Positions 16,128-24,762 of a stretch of 44,950 nt of DNA are shown here, in pieces; position 1 is the first letter of the stretch; each line of letters starts with the position of its first letter. The position numbers and the translations under genes were made by a program. A model generated the notes under the pieces. The model was not told where the DNA came from, made no database searches, and saw only the letters and a list, made by a program, of their open reading frames with translations. The DNA is from Geobacter sp. (GTDB lineage Bacteria > Desulfobacterota > Desulfuromonadia > Geobacterales > Geobacteraceae): NCBI GenBank assembly GCA_003499925.1, contig DNRQ01000001.1, positions 4,728 through 49,677 of the forward strand, in the 5' to 3' direction.

Positions 16128-17759
16128 TCAGTTCTCCACCGAACGCCCCTTGGGGGCGAACATCCCTTGCGGACGCTTCTGGATAAAGACGATGATGAAT
16201 ACAAGTAACAGGATTTTCGCCAGCACCGCGCCGGCATGCGGTTCCAGCAGCTTGCTTACGCCCCCAAGCCCAAGCGCAGCCAGCACCGTTCCCGCCAATT
16301 GTCCGACCCCCCCAAGGACCACCACCATGAATGAATCAACGATATAATTCTGTCCCAGCTCCGGCCCCACGTTTCCGATCTGGGAAAGGGCGCAGCCGCC
16401 GAGGCCGGCAATGCCGGAACCGAGGCCAAAGGCCATCAGGTCGACCCTCTGGGTCGGCACCCCGACGCAGTCTGCCATGCTCCGGTTCTGGGTAACGGCG
16501 CGCACGAACAGACCGAGACGGGTCTTGTTGAGGACAAGCCATACCAGCAGCACGACGATCAGGGCAAACAGGATAATAAAGATGCGGTTGTAAGGGAGCA
16601 CCAGCCCTCCCGCCGCCTTCCAGCCGCCCGACATCCATTTGGGGTTCATGACCTCCACGTTCTGCGCGCCGAAGATCATCCGCACCGTCTGAATCAGGAG
16701 CAAACTGATGCCCCAGGTGGCCAGGAGCGTTTCCAGGGGACGGCCGTACAGAAAACGGATGACGCAGCGCTCCATGGCCATGCCGACCAGCGCCGCCACG
16801 AGGAACGAGGCGGGAACCGCAGCCAGCAGATACCATGCGAAGTGATCCGGCAGATAGCGCTGGAACAGCGCATGGATCAGATAGGTGGTGTAGGCGCCGG
16901 CCATCAGCAGCTCGCCGTGCGCCATATTGATGATCCCCATCAGGCCGAAGGTGATGGCAAGTCCGAGGGCGACCAGCAGCAGGATGCTGCCGAGGCTCAG
17001 ACCTGTGAAGACCATGCCGAGCAGGTCGGAAGCGCCGGCGGAGCCATCGATCCCCTTGATGACCTTCCCGATCTCGGCGCGGATCGCCCCGTCCGGCTCG
17101 GCGTACTGGCCGTCGTCGCCTTTGGCGAGCAGCGCCGACAGCAGCTCCTTGACGTTCCCCCTCGAACTTTGCGCCAACATCTTCACTGCCGCCATCCGCA
17201 AGGCGGGGTCCCGGCTTTTCAGGTGGGTGCAGGCCTGGGCCATGCGCAAGGCGCTTAGAACGTCCGGGTCCCGCTCCTTTGCCATCGCCCGGTCGATGAG
17301 CGGGAGGAGATCCTCGTTCGCTTGGCGCTGCAGCTCTTCCGTAGCCGCCAGGCGGTCGTCCTTGCCCGGGGAGCTCAGTTTCAGGGCAGCTATGGCGCTG
17401 TCGAGGGCGCTGCGAATCTGGTTGTTGATGACCACCTTTTCGGCGTCCGCCGCAGCCGTGCTTGCCGGCTTGAGCGTCACCGCATCCCGGACCCCCGCAT
17501 CGGAGATGATGAGCGCCTGTTTCCCGTCCGCAGTCACGCTCAGCGTTCCGTCCGTCAGGGCCTGAAGCAGCGGCAGGACCGCCGGGTCGCCGGAGTCGGC
17601 CAACTGGTTGATCACCTCGATCTTGACGTCGTTCTCGCCCAGGCAGAGCTTCATGACGGCCCCGGGATCGAGGGCGTAAGCCCGTCCGCCGCTCAGTAGT
17701 GCCAGAAGGGCACAAACTGCGAGCATAAGAGCTCGTATATTTTTGGATACATTGATCAT
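16128..17759 (-). CDS. urtB: Urea ABC transporter permease UrtB with periplasmic N-terminal domain
   Basis: UrtB is the LivH-type permease of the urea importer. The ATG at 17759 (MINVSKNIRALMLAVCALLA) gives 543 residues and a clear signal peptide ending near AYA. It is followed by about 240 residues of helical, HEAT-like extracytoplasmic sequence (LPLLQALTDG, then RMAAVKMLAQSSRG), which is characteristic of UrtB and absent from LivH. The permease part starts near GMVFTGLSLGSILLLVALGL and shows INMAHGELLMAGAYTTY. The only non-trivial gap in the cluster, with a hairpin, separates it from urtA. Confidence 0.94.
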   Translation of the reverse strand: MINVSKNIRALMLAVCALLALLSGGRAYALDPGAVMKLCLGENDVKIEVINQLADSGDPAVLPLLQALTDGTLSVTADGKQALIISDAGVRDAVTLKPASTAAADAEKVVINNQIRSALDSAIAALKLSSPGKDDRLAATEELQRQANEDLLPLIDRAMAKERDPDVLSALRMAQACTHLKSRDPALRMAAVKMLAQSSRGNVKELLSALLAKGDDGQYAEPDGAIRAEIGKVIKGIDGSAGASDLLGMVFTGLSLGSILLLVALGLAITFGLMGIINMAHGELLMAGAYTTYLIHALFQRYLPDHFAWYLLAAVPASFLVAALVGMAMERCVIRFLYGRPLETLLATWGISLLLIQTVRMIFGAQNVEVMNPKWMSGGWKAAGGLVLPYNRIFIILFALIVVLLVWLVLNKTRLGLFVRAVTQNRSMADCVGVPTQRVDLMAFGLGSGIAGLGGCALSQIGNVGPELGQNYIVDSFMVVVLGGVGQLAGTVLAALGLGGVSKLLEPHAGAVLAKILLLVFIIVFIQKRPQGMFAPKGRSVEN

Positions 17760-17816
17760 AGAGATACCAGTAACCAGAATTCGGCAGGACATCTGCCGGC
17801 GCATATCTTTTGGGGG

Positions 17817-17843
17817 AGTCCGGCAGGATTTGCCTGCCGGACT
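17817..17843. promoter_or_regulatory. Perfect 11-bp hairpin between urtA and urtB
   Basis: AGTCCGGCAGG and CCTGCCGGACT pair perfectly over a five-base loop. No T-run follows on the minus strand, so it is not a classical terminator. Its position after the binding-protein gene fits an mRNA-stabilising or partially terminating element that would keep urtA message in excess over the permease and urease messages. Confidence 0.6.
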
Positions 17844-17868
17844 GTCTGGAGTAATTCGGGCGTCCCGC

Positions 17869-19137
17869 TCAGTTTTTCTTGTTCACGTTGCCCGGGATGT
17901 ACGGGCTCCAAGGCATGGCGCGAATGGTCTTGGGGGTTTTCCAGACCACGTCGAACTGGCCGTTGGCCTGTACCTCGCCGATCATGACCGGTTTCCAGAG
18001 ATGGTGGTTGGTTTCATCCATTTTCAGGGTAAAGCCCGAGGGAGCCTTCACGGTCTGGCCGCCCATCGCCTTGATCACCTTGTCGACATCGGTGGTGCCG
18101 GCTTTTTTCACCGCCTGAGCCCACATGTTCAGGCCGACATAGGTGGCTTCCATCGGGTCGTTGGTTACCCTCTTGGAGCCGCCTGCCAGGTTATTCTTCT
18201 TGACATAGGCGTTCCATTTGGCGATAAAAGCCTTGTTTTCGGGGTTCTTCACGGACATGAAATAGTTCCATGCTGCAAGCTGTCCGACCAGCGGCTTGGT
18301 GTCTATGCCGCGCAGTTCCTCCTCACCCACGGAAAAGGCCACCACCGGAATGTCTTTCGCCTTGATCCCCTGGTTGCCCAGCTCCTTGTAGAACGGGACA
18401 TTGGAATCGCCGTTGATCGTGGAGATCACGGCAGTTTTCCCGCCGCCGGCAAACTTCTTGATCTTGGCGACGATGGTCTGATAGTCGCTGTGGCCGAAAG
18501 GCGTGTACAACTCTTCGATGTTCTTCTCGGCGACACCTTTCGACTTCAGGAAGGCACGCAGGATCTTGTTCGTGGTGCGCGGATAAACATAGTCGGTCCC
18601 CAGCAGAAAAAAGCGTTTCGCACCGCCGCCGGCCTTGCTCATCAGGTATTCTACCGCTGGTATGGCCTGCTGATTGGGCGCCGCTCCCGTATAAAAGACG
18701 TTCTTGGAAAGCTCCTCACCTTCGTACTGAACCGGGTAGAGCAGCAGGCCATTCAACTCCTCGAAGACCGGCAGCACGGACTTACGGGAGACCGAGGTCC
18801 AGCAACCGGCGACCACCGCCACCTTCTCCTTGGTAATCAGTTGACGGGCCTTTTCGGCGAACAGGGGCCAGTTTGAGGCGGGATCGACAACGACCGGTTC
18901 GAGCTTGCGGCCGAGGACCCCCCCCTTCGCATTGATTTCCTCGATGGTCATCAGAGCCACGTCTTTGAGAGAGGTCTCGCTGATGGCCATGGTACCGGAG
19001 AGGGAGTGAAGGATCCCGACCTTGATGGTCTCGGCGGCCAGGGCGAAGGTACCGCCGAAGGCAAGCATGACGAGCAGCAAAGCTGCCAGACTGGCGACAA
19101 TGGCCTTACTCTTGCTAACATGAATGACAGTCCTCAT
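17869..19137 (-). CDS. urtA: Urea ABC transporter substrate-binding protein UrtA
   Basis: UrtA is the periplasmic receptor that hands urea (or short amides) to UrtBC. The 422-residue protein has a signal peptide (basic MRTVIHVSKSK, hydrophobic core to ALAA) and a mature part starting AETIKVGILHSLSGTMAISE. This is a type I periplasmic-binding fold with the UrtA landmarks VVAGCWTSVSRKSVLP, LLLYPVQYEGEE and TDYVYPRTTNK. Its ATG is preceded by AAAGGAG. It is the promoter-proximal gene of the twelve-gene cluster. The neighbouring sensor kinase carries a clearly homologous domain. Specificity for urea rather than other amides is inferred from the adjacent urease. Confidence 0.96.
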   Translation of the reverse strand: MRTVIHVSKSKAIVASLAALLLVMLAFGGTFALAAETIKVGILHSLSGTMAISETSLKDVALMTIEEINAKGGVLGRKLEPVVVDPASNWPLFAEKARQLITKEKVAVVAGCWTSVSRKSVLPVFEELNGLLLYPVQYEGEELSKNVFYTGAAPNQQAIPAVEYLMSKAGGGAKRFFLLGTDYVYPRTTNKILRAFLKSKGVAEKNIEELYTPFGHSDYQTIVAKIKKFAGGGKTAVISTINGDSNVPFYKELGNQGIKAKDIPVVAFSVGEEELRGIDTKPLVGQLAAWNYFMSVKNPENKAFIAKWNAYVKKNNLAGGSKRVTNDPMEATYVGLNMWAQAVKKAGTTDVDKVIKAMGGQTVKAPSGFTLKMDETNHHLWKPVMIGEVQANGQFDVVWKTPKTIRAMPWSPYIPGNVNKKN

Positions 19138-19277
19138 TGAATTTTCTCCTTTAACAACAGATTTTGTGACGCTAACTGCACACTATTAGTTCCGACAATC
19201 GGCATCCTTACTTGAGTAGAGAACTAAGCCGAAGCCGTGTCTGGCAAGCGCTCTCTCTGATATGACCAACAAACAGG

Positions 19278-19295
19278 TTTGCAACCGCGGTGCCA
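19278..19295 (-). promoter_or_regulatory. Sigma-54 (RpoN) promoter of urtA
   Basis: On the minus strand the sequence reads TGGCACCGCGGTTGCAAA. It matches the -24/-12 consensus TGGCAC-N5-TTGCA exactly, with GG and GC in the required register. Transcription would start near 19266 and give a leader of about 130 bases before urtA. It implies dependence on RpoN and an enhancer-binding activator, usually NtrC for nitrogen genes. Confidence 0.8.
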
Positions 19296-19324
19296 GTGAT
19301 CACCATAACTACTTAGAATTAACC

Positions 19325-19342
19325 GCAGACATACGGGTCTGC
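19325..19342. promoter_or_regulatory. Inverted repeat upstream of the sigma-54 promoter
   Basis: GCAGAC and GTCTGC flank a six-base centre, an 18-bp palindrome about 30 bases upstream of the -24 element. Its place and symmetry fit an activator-binding site, but it does not match the NtrC consensus well and could equally be the target of the adjacent response regulator. Confidence 0.4.
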
Positions 19343-19647
19343 ATACGTTTACGCCATACAATTGCCTGACATTTCGGCACCTGATGCAAGCCGTGTCGTA
19401 TTTTGTACTACAAAGAAATCATAGGCCGTACGATGCCGCCTGACACCGCTTTACCCGCTCAGCAACCAGCTGCGGCAGCAGGCAACTGCCACTTAATTAA
19501 TCACGGGAGCTGTTCAGTGCGACTATTTAATGCATCCGTCATCCGGACACCGGCGCTGTCGCCATTGCGCACGGGGTTTTTTACCCCGACCGTCAGCAGT
19601 CCCGGAACAGATCCGGGCCGGGGCGCTGACGCCGGGAGGGAAGGATT

Positions 19648-21690
19648 TTGCCGACCCTAGATGCCGGGACGGAAATCGGGTTGGGGCTCCTGCACTCGCT
19701 CACCGGGTGCATGTCGGTGAGTGAACGCCTGTTGCTCAACGCCGAGTTGATGGCCATCGACGAGATCAACGCTACGGGAGGCGTACTTGGCCGCAATCTC
19801 GTTCCTCGGGTGGCGGATGGCGCATCGGACCCAAAGCTGTTCGCCCGGGGGGCGAGGCAACTGATTTCAGGAGGCTCGTGTGCCCTGTTCGGCTGCTGGA
19901 CCTCCGCATCCCGCAAGGCTGTCAAGGAAGTGGTGGAATTGCAGGACCACCTGCTTTGGTATCCGGTCCAGTACGAAGGGCTTGAGGAGTCGCCGAATAT
20001 CGTCTATACCGGCAGTTGCATCAACCAGCAGATCGCTCCGGCACTGGAATGGCTCTTTTCCCGTCGTGGGCCGCGCATTTTCCTGGTCGGTTCGGACTAC
20101 GTCTTCCCCCGCACGGCCAACAAGCTGATCCGCGCCCTAGCCGGCCGACGCGGCCAAGCTGCGGCGATCAGCGGCGAGGAGTATTTCCCCCTCGACTGCA
20201 CGGATTTCGCGGCCGTCATAGCAGCGATCAAAACTCTGCGCCCCGATGCCGTGATCAACACCCTGAACGGTGGCAGTAACCTCGTTTTTTATCAGCAGTT
20301 CCACGATGCCGGGATCTCCTCCGATGAGATCCCGATACTTACCGTGAGCATATCCGAACCGGAGTTCACACCTCTGACAAAGGTGGCCAGCGGCCATCTT
20401 GCCTGCTGGAACTATTTCCAGAGTCTGAACAACGAGGCGAACCGGCGCTTTCTGGCCCGGTTTCAGACGCGCTACGGCGCAGACTGCGCCTGCTCAGCCT
20501 CAGCGGTCATGGCCTACAGCCAGATATATCTCTGGAAGGAAGCGGTCGAAGCCGCCGGCAGCGTTGATCCCGCCCTGGTCCGGCAGAGCCTGGTGGGCCG
20601 TTCCTTCGACAGCCCGGCAGGTCCGCTGGTGATAAGCCCGAACCGGCACATTGCGCTTCCGGCACATATCGGGCGCTTGAAAGCAGACGGCGATTTTGAG
20701 ATCCTCTGGAGTAGCGCCGGAGCAATTGCGCCTCTCCCCTGGCTCGGCCTGGAAAATCAGGATTTCCCGGCCGTCGGGATCGCCCGGGAGATTCTAGCCG
20801 CGTATCCGGAAACCGTCGATTACAGCGTCCGTCTCAACCAGGAGATTCTTGACCGCAGGCGGGCCGAAGATGCGTTGCACCGGTTAAACGAAACCCTTGA
20901 GGAAAGAATCAGGGAACGGACTGCCGAGCTGGTGCTGGAGATCGAACAGCGCCGGCGCTCCGAAGAAGCACTGCGCAGCAGCGAAGAGCAGTTGAGAAAG
21001 GCGCTGCTCATGGCACAGAAACTGTCTCAACACATGGAATCCACGAGGGAAAACGAGCGCCGGCATATCGCCCGCGAGATCCATGATGAACTGGGACAGG
21101 CCCTGACCGCCTTGAAGCTGGATCTGTTTTGGCTGCAAGAGCAACTGCCGCCAACGGTCGGGGAGTACGCCGAAAAAATCGCGGAGATGATCGTCATGGT
21201 GAGCGAGACGGTGAGCAGCGTGCAGAGGATTTCCGCGGAACTCCGTCCGCGACTTTTGGACGATCTGGGACTGGTAGCTGCAATGGACTGGCTGGCGAAG
21301 GGGTTCATGAAAAGAACCGGTGTCCCGTGCACGGTCACCCTGGACCAGGTCGGCAACTGTAACGGTGCGGCTTGCGCTACGGCGCTGTTCCGCATTTTCC
21401 AGGAAACGCTTACCAACATAACGCGGCACGCGCACGCCACCCGGGTCGACGCTACACTGGAATGCACGCGCGGCTTCGCATTCCTGGAGGTAATGGATGA
21501 CGGCATCGGGATCAGTGCTGCTCAGCTGTCGTCGGACGAGTCCTTTGGTTTGCTGGGCATCAGGGAGCGAGCCCTGATGTGCGGTGGCAAGGCGCACATA
21601 TCCGGCCTACCTGGAAAAGGCACCAACATTCGGGTTACCATCCCCTGTTCGGGTAAGGAAGGGTCCTGTCATGAAAATATTGCTTGTTGA
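19648..21690 (+). CDS. Soluble sensor histidine kinase with UrtA-like urea/amide-binding domain
   Basis: Residues about 8-390 are homologous to the neighbouring UrtA: GLLHSLTGCMSVSE, then LFGCWTSASRKAV, WYPVQYEGLEES and SDYVFPRTANK. A charged coiled coil follows (about 400-460), then a HisKA_3 domain with the phospho-acceptor His near 479 in AREIHDELGQALTAL, and a HATPase domain with N box ETLTNITRHAHA and G boxes DDGIG and GLLGIRERA. The start is a TTG at 19648 after GGGAGGGAAGG. An in-frame TGA at 19627-19629 rules out a longer N-terminus. No signal peptide or membrane span exists, so the ligand domain should be cytoplasmic, like AmiC. It overlaps the response-regulator gene by 20 bases. 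The likely role is sensing intracellular urea or amide; the ligand is inferred. Confidence 0.9.
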   Translation: MPTLDAGTEIGLGLLHSLTGCMSVSERLLLNAELMAIDEINATGGVLGRNLVPRVADGASDPKLFARGARQLISGGSCALFGCWTSASRKAVKEVVELQDHLLWYPVQYEGLEESPNIVYTGSCINQQIAPALEWLFSRRGPRIFLVGSDYVFPRTANKLIRALAGRRGQAAAISGEEYFPLDCTDFAAVIAAIKTLRPDAVINTLNGGSNLVFYQQFHDAGISSDEIPILTVSISEPEFTPLTKVASGHLACWNYFQSLNNEANRRFLARFQTRYGADCACSASAVMAYSQIYLWKEAVEAAGSVDPALVRQSLVGRSFDSPAGPLVISPNRHIALPAHIGRLKADGDFEILWSSAGAIAPLPWLGLENQDFPAVGIAREILAAYPETVDYSVRLNQEILDRRRAEDALHRLNETLEERIRERTAELVLEIEQRRRSEEALRSSEEQLRKALLMAQKLSQHMESTRENERRHIAREIHDELGQALTALKLDLFWLQEQLPPTVGEYAEKIAEMIVMVSETVSSVQRISAELRPRLLDDLGLVAAMDWLAKGFMKRTGVPCTVTLDQVGNCNGAACATALFRIFQETLTNITRHAHATRVDATLECTRGFAFLEVMDDGIGISAAQLSSDESFGLLGIRERALMCGGKAHISGLPGKGTNIRVTIPCSGKEGSCHENIAC

Positions 21691-22300
21691 TGATCACGCC
21701 ATCGTCAGAAAAGGGATTGCCCAACTTTTGGCAAGCGCAAAAGCGGAAGTGGACGAGGCGTCCTCCTGCCCCGAGGCTCTGGCAAGAGTTGCCCGCAAGG
21801 ATTACGACATTGTCCTGCTGGACATTTCCATGCCGGGGATTAACGGACTGGAAACTCTTAAACTCTTGAGGCACGACAGACCAAAACTCCCCGTTCTTAT
21901 TCTGACCATGTATCCGGAAGAGCAGTACGCGATCAGGGCCATGAAGTCGGGAGCTTCGGGATATCTTACCAAGGGGTGCAACCCGAAAGAGTTGCATGCC
22001 GCCATCGGCAAAATCATCAAAGGGGGGAAATATGTCAGTGCAACCCTGCTGGAAATATTCACCGAAGAACTCACTAAAGACTTCACAAATGGGAAAGCCC
22101 ATCTCGACCATCTCTCCGACCGCGAATACCAGATTGCTCGCTTCATTGCCAACGGCAAAACAGTGGGCCAGATTGCCGGTGAAATCAACCTGAGCGTCAA
22201 TACGATCAGCACCTACCGAATGCGAGTCCTGACCAAGTTGAGCATGAAGACCAATGCGGAACTAACCGCCTATATGATCAGAGAAGGGCTCATCGATTAG
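21671..22300 (+). CDS. NarL/FixJ-family response regulator
   Basis: The ATG at 21671 (MKILLVDDHAIVRKG) lies inside the end of the kinase gene, so translation is coupled, and a HisKA_3 kinase with a NarL-type regulator is the standard pairing. The receiver domain (residues 1-120) has the acidic pair DD, the phospho-acceptor Asp in VLLDISMPG, Thr in LILTMYP and Lys in YLTKGC. The C-terminal LuxR-type helix-turn-helix reads LSDREYQIARFIANGKTVGQ and ends in STYRMRVLTKL. It should bind DNA as a dimer after phosphorylation. NarL-type regulators act with sigma-70 polymerase, so direct activation of the sigma-54 promoter of urtA would be unusual. Its targets are unknown. Confidence 0.93.
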   Translation: MKILLVDDHAIVRKGIAQLLASAKAEVDEASSCPEALARVARKDYDIVLLDISMPGINGLETLKLLRHDRPKLPVLILTMYPEEQYAIRAMKSGASGYLTKGCNPKELHAAIGKIIKGGKYVSATLLEIFTEELTKDFTNGKAHLDHLSDREYQIARFIANGKTVGQIAGEINLSVNTISTYRMRVLTKLSMKTNAELTAYMIREGLID

Positions 22301-22417
22301 GGAAACGACCGGTCCGAAATCTATCCCCTGATAAAACTGCTAGCTAAGCCTGGGACCGGTGACGGCGTGAAGGAGAGAGTTACCTCTCCACAGAAGCGGA
22401 GTCCCTCTCGTCTCCCC

Positions 22418-22497
22418 TAGCGATTGCAGTCCGACCGAAAAACCTGTCGGAGGGCTCATCAAAAAGTTCCGAATATCGTCCAACATGGGGAGCCAAA
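22418..22497. repeat. Repeat fragment, copy A
   Basis: These 80 bases are nearly identical to 32039-32117 and more distantly related to 27773-27830. Read on the minus strand they encode WLPMLDDIRNFLMSPP followed by a diverged tail ending LQSL. Only the C-terminal part of the coding fragment is present; upstream codons are missing. It lies between the response regulator and a terminator. Confidence 0.7.
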
Positions 22498-22504
22498 TTT
22501 TAAG

Positions 22505-22536
22505 GGGCCGATTTCTTCAATGAAATCGGCCCTTTT
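22505..22536 (+). terminator. Rho-independent terminator
   Basis: The stem GGGCCGATTTC/GAAATCGGCCC has eleven perfect pairs with a six-base loop and is followed by TTTT on the plus strand. It probably ends the sensor kinase-response regulator transcript about 200 bases after the stop. Confidence 0.75.
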
Positions 22537-22890
22537 CGTTTCAGGGTTGCATGCACACTAAAGCCCCCCTTAAGCACAACTCCGCAAATTCAACTAGTTG
22601 GGGAGTTCGAGTCCAGCCACCAATTACCCCCACGTTTCGGCCCCCCAAATGATGCTATAGGTGGCAATGAAAAGGGCGCCACTTGCAGAGGTGGTGCCGG
22701 TGGGGTACGGCGCGAACACGACCTGGTCGTCCCTCAGAGCGCTGAAGTGAAGACGGAGAATAGAGCTTGCCAGAATGAAATTCTTATTTTAGATTCACCG
22801 GGAAGGATCGCATCTAATTACACTGAAGCGAACCCGCGGTGGCAGAGGCGGGGGTGATCGGCAAACCGGAACCGATTATCGGCGAGATCG
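22537..22890. other. Intergenic stretch with possible gene tail
   Basis: A minus-strand frame ending at 22624 and open for about 53 codons reads LRLHFSALRDDQVVFAPY and later SGALFIATYSIIWGAE. It looks protein-like but has no start codon, so it may be the tail of a lost gene that I cannot name. A GTTCGAGTCC..ACCA string near 22606-22623 resembles a tRNA 3' end but does not fold. The ftsH stop follows. Confidence 0.3.
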
Positions 22891-24762
22891 TCAAGATGGG
22901 GAAGCGCATGCCATTGGGGTGTGGCGAAGAATCTCCTCCACCCGTACACCATCCAAGGTCTCCTCTTCCTGCAGGGCCGTCGCCAGGGCATCCAGACGAG
23001 GTCTGTTTGCACGCAGCAGCTCGTCGGCGACCTCTTCTTCTTGGCGGATGATGGCTGTGATCTCCTGGTCGATCTCCCAAGCCATCGCTTCGGAAAACCC
23101 TTTTTCTTCGGCCAGTTTGCGTCCGAGAAACGGATGCTCTTCGCCGCGGGTAAAGGTGACCGGCCCGACCTTTTCGCTCATCCCCCACTGGCAAACCATC
23201 TTCTCCGCCAGATCGGTAACCATCTTCAGATCACTCTGGGCGCCGGTGGAGACTTCTCCGAAGATGAGCCGTTCGGCAGCCCTTCCCCCCAAGGCGACAC
23301 AGATGCGGTTCTCAAGATAACTCCGAGGGTAATAGTAGCGGTCATCCTCTGGAAGCTGCTGGGTGATACCCAGCGCCATGCCATGAGGGATGATCGTTAC
23401 CTTGTGGATCGGATCGGTGCCCGGAAGCAGCTTAGCGATAAGAGTATGCCCTGCCTCATGGTAGGCGGTGAGGCGCTTCTCGTCGTTGGAAATTACCATT
23501 TTCCGCTCGCCGCCCATCAGTAGCTTGTCCTTGGCATGCTCGAAGTGCGCCATGGTAACGGCGGAAGCACCCTCCCGCGAGGCCAGAATGGCCGCCTCGT
23601 TCACCAGATTCTCCAGATCGGCGCCGGTCATTCCGGGGGTCCCCTTAGCGATGTCGGTGAAATCAATTCCTTCGGCAAGCGCGATTTTACGCGTGTGAAC
23701 CTTGAGAATTTTTTCCCGGTCCCGCCAATCCGGCCGCTCTATAACCACATGCCGGTCAAAGCGGCCGGGGCGTAGCAGCGCCGGATCAAGCACGTCGGGT
23801 CGGTTGGTGGCTGCCAGAACAATCACCTCCTCATGCTGATCAAAACCGTCCATCTCAGAGAGGAGCTGATTCAAAGTCTGCTCCCGCTCATCATGGCCGC
23901 CTCCTAGACCCGTTCCTCGGCTGCGCCCCACGGCATCGATTTCGTCAATGAAGATGATGCTCGGCGCACCCTTCTTGGCGCTTTGGAAAAGATCCCTGAC
24001 CCGGCTGGCACCAACACCGACAAACATCTCGATAAACTGAGAAGCAGAGATGTAAAAAAAGTTTACCCCCGCCTCACCTGCTACCGCCCGCGCCAGCAGC
24101 GTCTTGCCGGTTCCTGGAGGTCCGACCAGCAGCACCCCTTTCGGCATTTTGCCGCCGATGCGACGGAACTGCCCCGGATCCTTCAGGTAGTCAACAATTT
24201 CCTTCAACTCCTGTTTGCTATTCTCCATGCCGGCTACATCGTCAAAGGTGACATTGACCTTCTCTCCGGTGCCGTACATCCTGGCCCCGGATTTGGCAAA
24301 GCCCCCCATCATCCCCATCGGCCCCTGATTACGGGCAGTGCGGGAGATGTACCACCAGACACCGATTATCAGAAGCCAGGGGAACAGTGAGATGAGAATA
24401 GAAGCGAGAGGCGATGCTTCTGTCGAAACAGCGCTTATCTCCACCTTGTGAGCGGTCAGTTCGGCAAGCAGCGCCGGATCAGCCGTTGCCGGCATGGTCG
24501 TGGTAAAAGCACCCACTTCCCGCACGGTCTCTTTCCCTTGAACCGATTCGGACACCTTGATCTTCTTCAGGAATTCGCCGCTTGCGGCCACCCCCTTGAA
24601 CTTGATTTTTTTTAGGTTGTTGCCGGCAAGTTCGCTGCGAAAGCGGCTGTAGCTTATCTCGGCTATCTGCCCCGCATCGCGCAGCAGATAGCTGTAGCCG
24701 ATATTAAACAGGATCGCTAAAAGCATCATAAGAAGAATCGTGCGCCAGGTTGGCCGGTTCAT
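22891..24762 (-). CDS. ftsH: ATP-dependent zinc metalloprotease FtsH
   Basis: FtsH is a hexameric, membrane-anchored AAA+ protease that degrades misfolded membrane proteins and selected regulators. The 623 residues contain an N-terminal membrane span (about 8-27), a periplasmic domain (30-117), a second span (118-140) and the AAA module. Walker A is GPPGTGKT (214-221), Walker B is SIIFIDEIDA (268-277), and the second region of homology is ATNRPDVLDPALLRPGRFDR. The zinc protease motif is HEAGH (435-439), with the third ligand expected in TGAQSDLKMVTDLAEKMV. The C-terminus is short, lacking the long acidic tail of E. coli FtsH. It is divergent from lon. Whether it is the main FtsH or a paralogue cannot be told from this window. 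Confidence 0.95.
   Translation of the reverse strand: MNRPTWRTILLMMLLAILFNIGYSYLLRDAGQIAEISYSRFRSELAGNNLKKIKFKGVAASGEFLKKIKVSESVQGKETVREVGAFTTTMPATADPALLAELTAHKVEISAVSTEASPLASILISLFPWLLIIGVWWYISRTARNQGPMGMMGGFAKSGARMYGTGEKVNVTFDDVAGMENSKQELKEIVDYLKDPGQFRRIGGKMPKGVLLVGPPGTGKTLLARAVAGEAGVNFFYISASQFIEMFVGVGASRVRDLFQSAKKGAPSIIFIDEIDAVGRSRGTGLGGGHDEREQTLNQLLSEMDGFDQHEEVIVLAATNRPDVLDPALLRPGRFDRHVVIERPDWRDREKILKVHTRKIALAEGIDFTDIAKGTPGMTGADLENLVNEAAILASREGASAVTMAHFEHAKDKLLMGGERKMVISNDEKRLTAYHEAGHTLIAKLLPGTDPIHKVTIIPHGMALGITQQLPEDDRYYYPRSYLENRICVALGGRAAERLIFGEVSTGAQSDLKMVTDLAEKMVCQWGMSEKVGPVTFTRGEEHPFLGRKLAEEKGFSEAMAWEIDQEITAIIRQEEEVADELLRANRPRLDALATALQEEETLDGVRVEEILRHTPMACASPS

Larger units (their letters stand above)
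19138..19647. other. Divergent regulatory region between urtA and the sensor kinase
   Basis: About 510 bases without a gene. Toward urtA it holds a leader of about 130 bases, a sigma-54-type promoter (19278-19295) and, 30 bases further upstream, an inverted repeat (19325-19342). Toward the kinase I cannot identify a convincing promoter; only the strong ribosome-binding site GGGAGGGAAGG before the TTG start at 19648 is clear. Confidence 0.6.

Noticed and set aside
22590..22630. GTTCGAGTCC followed by CCACCA, like a tRNA or tmRNA 3' end (possible attachment-site scar)
   Set aside because: The T-stem does not pair (two of five positions fail) and no acceptor or anticodon partner is found upstream.
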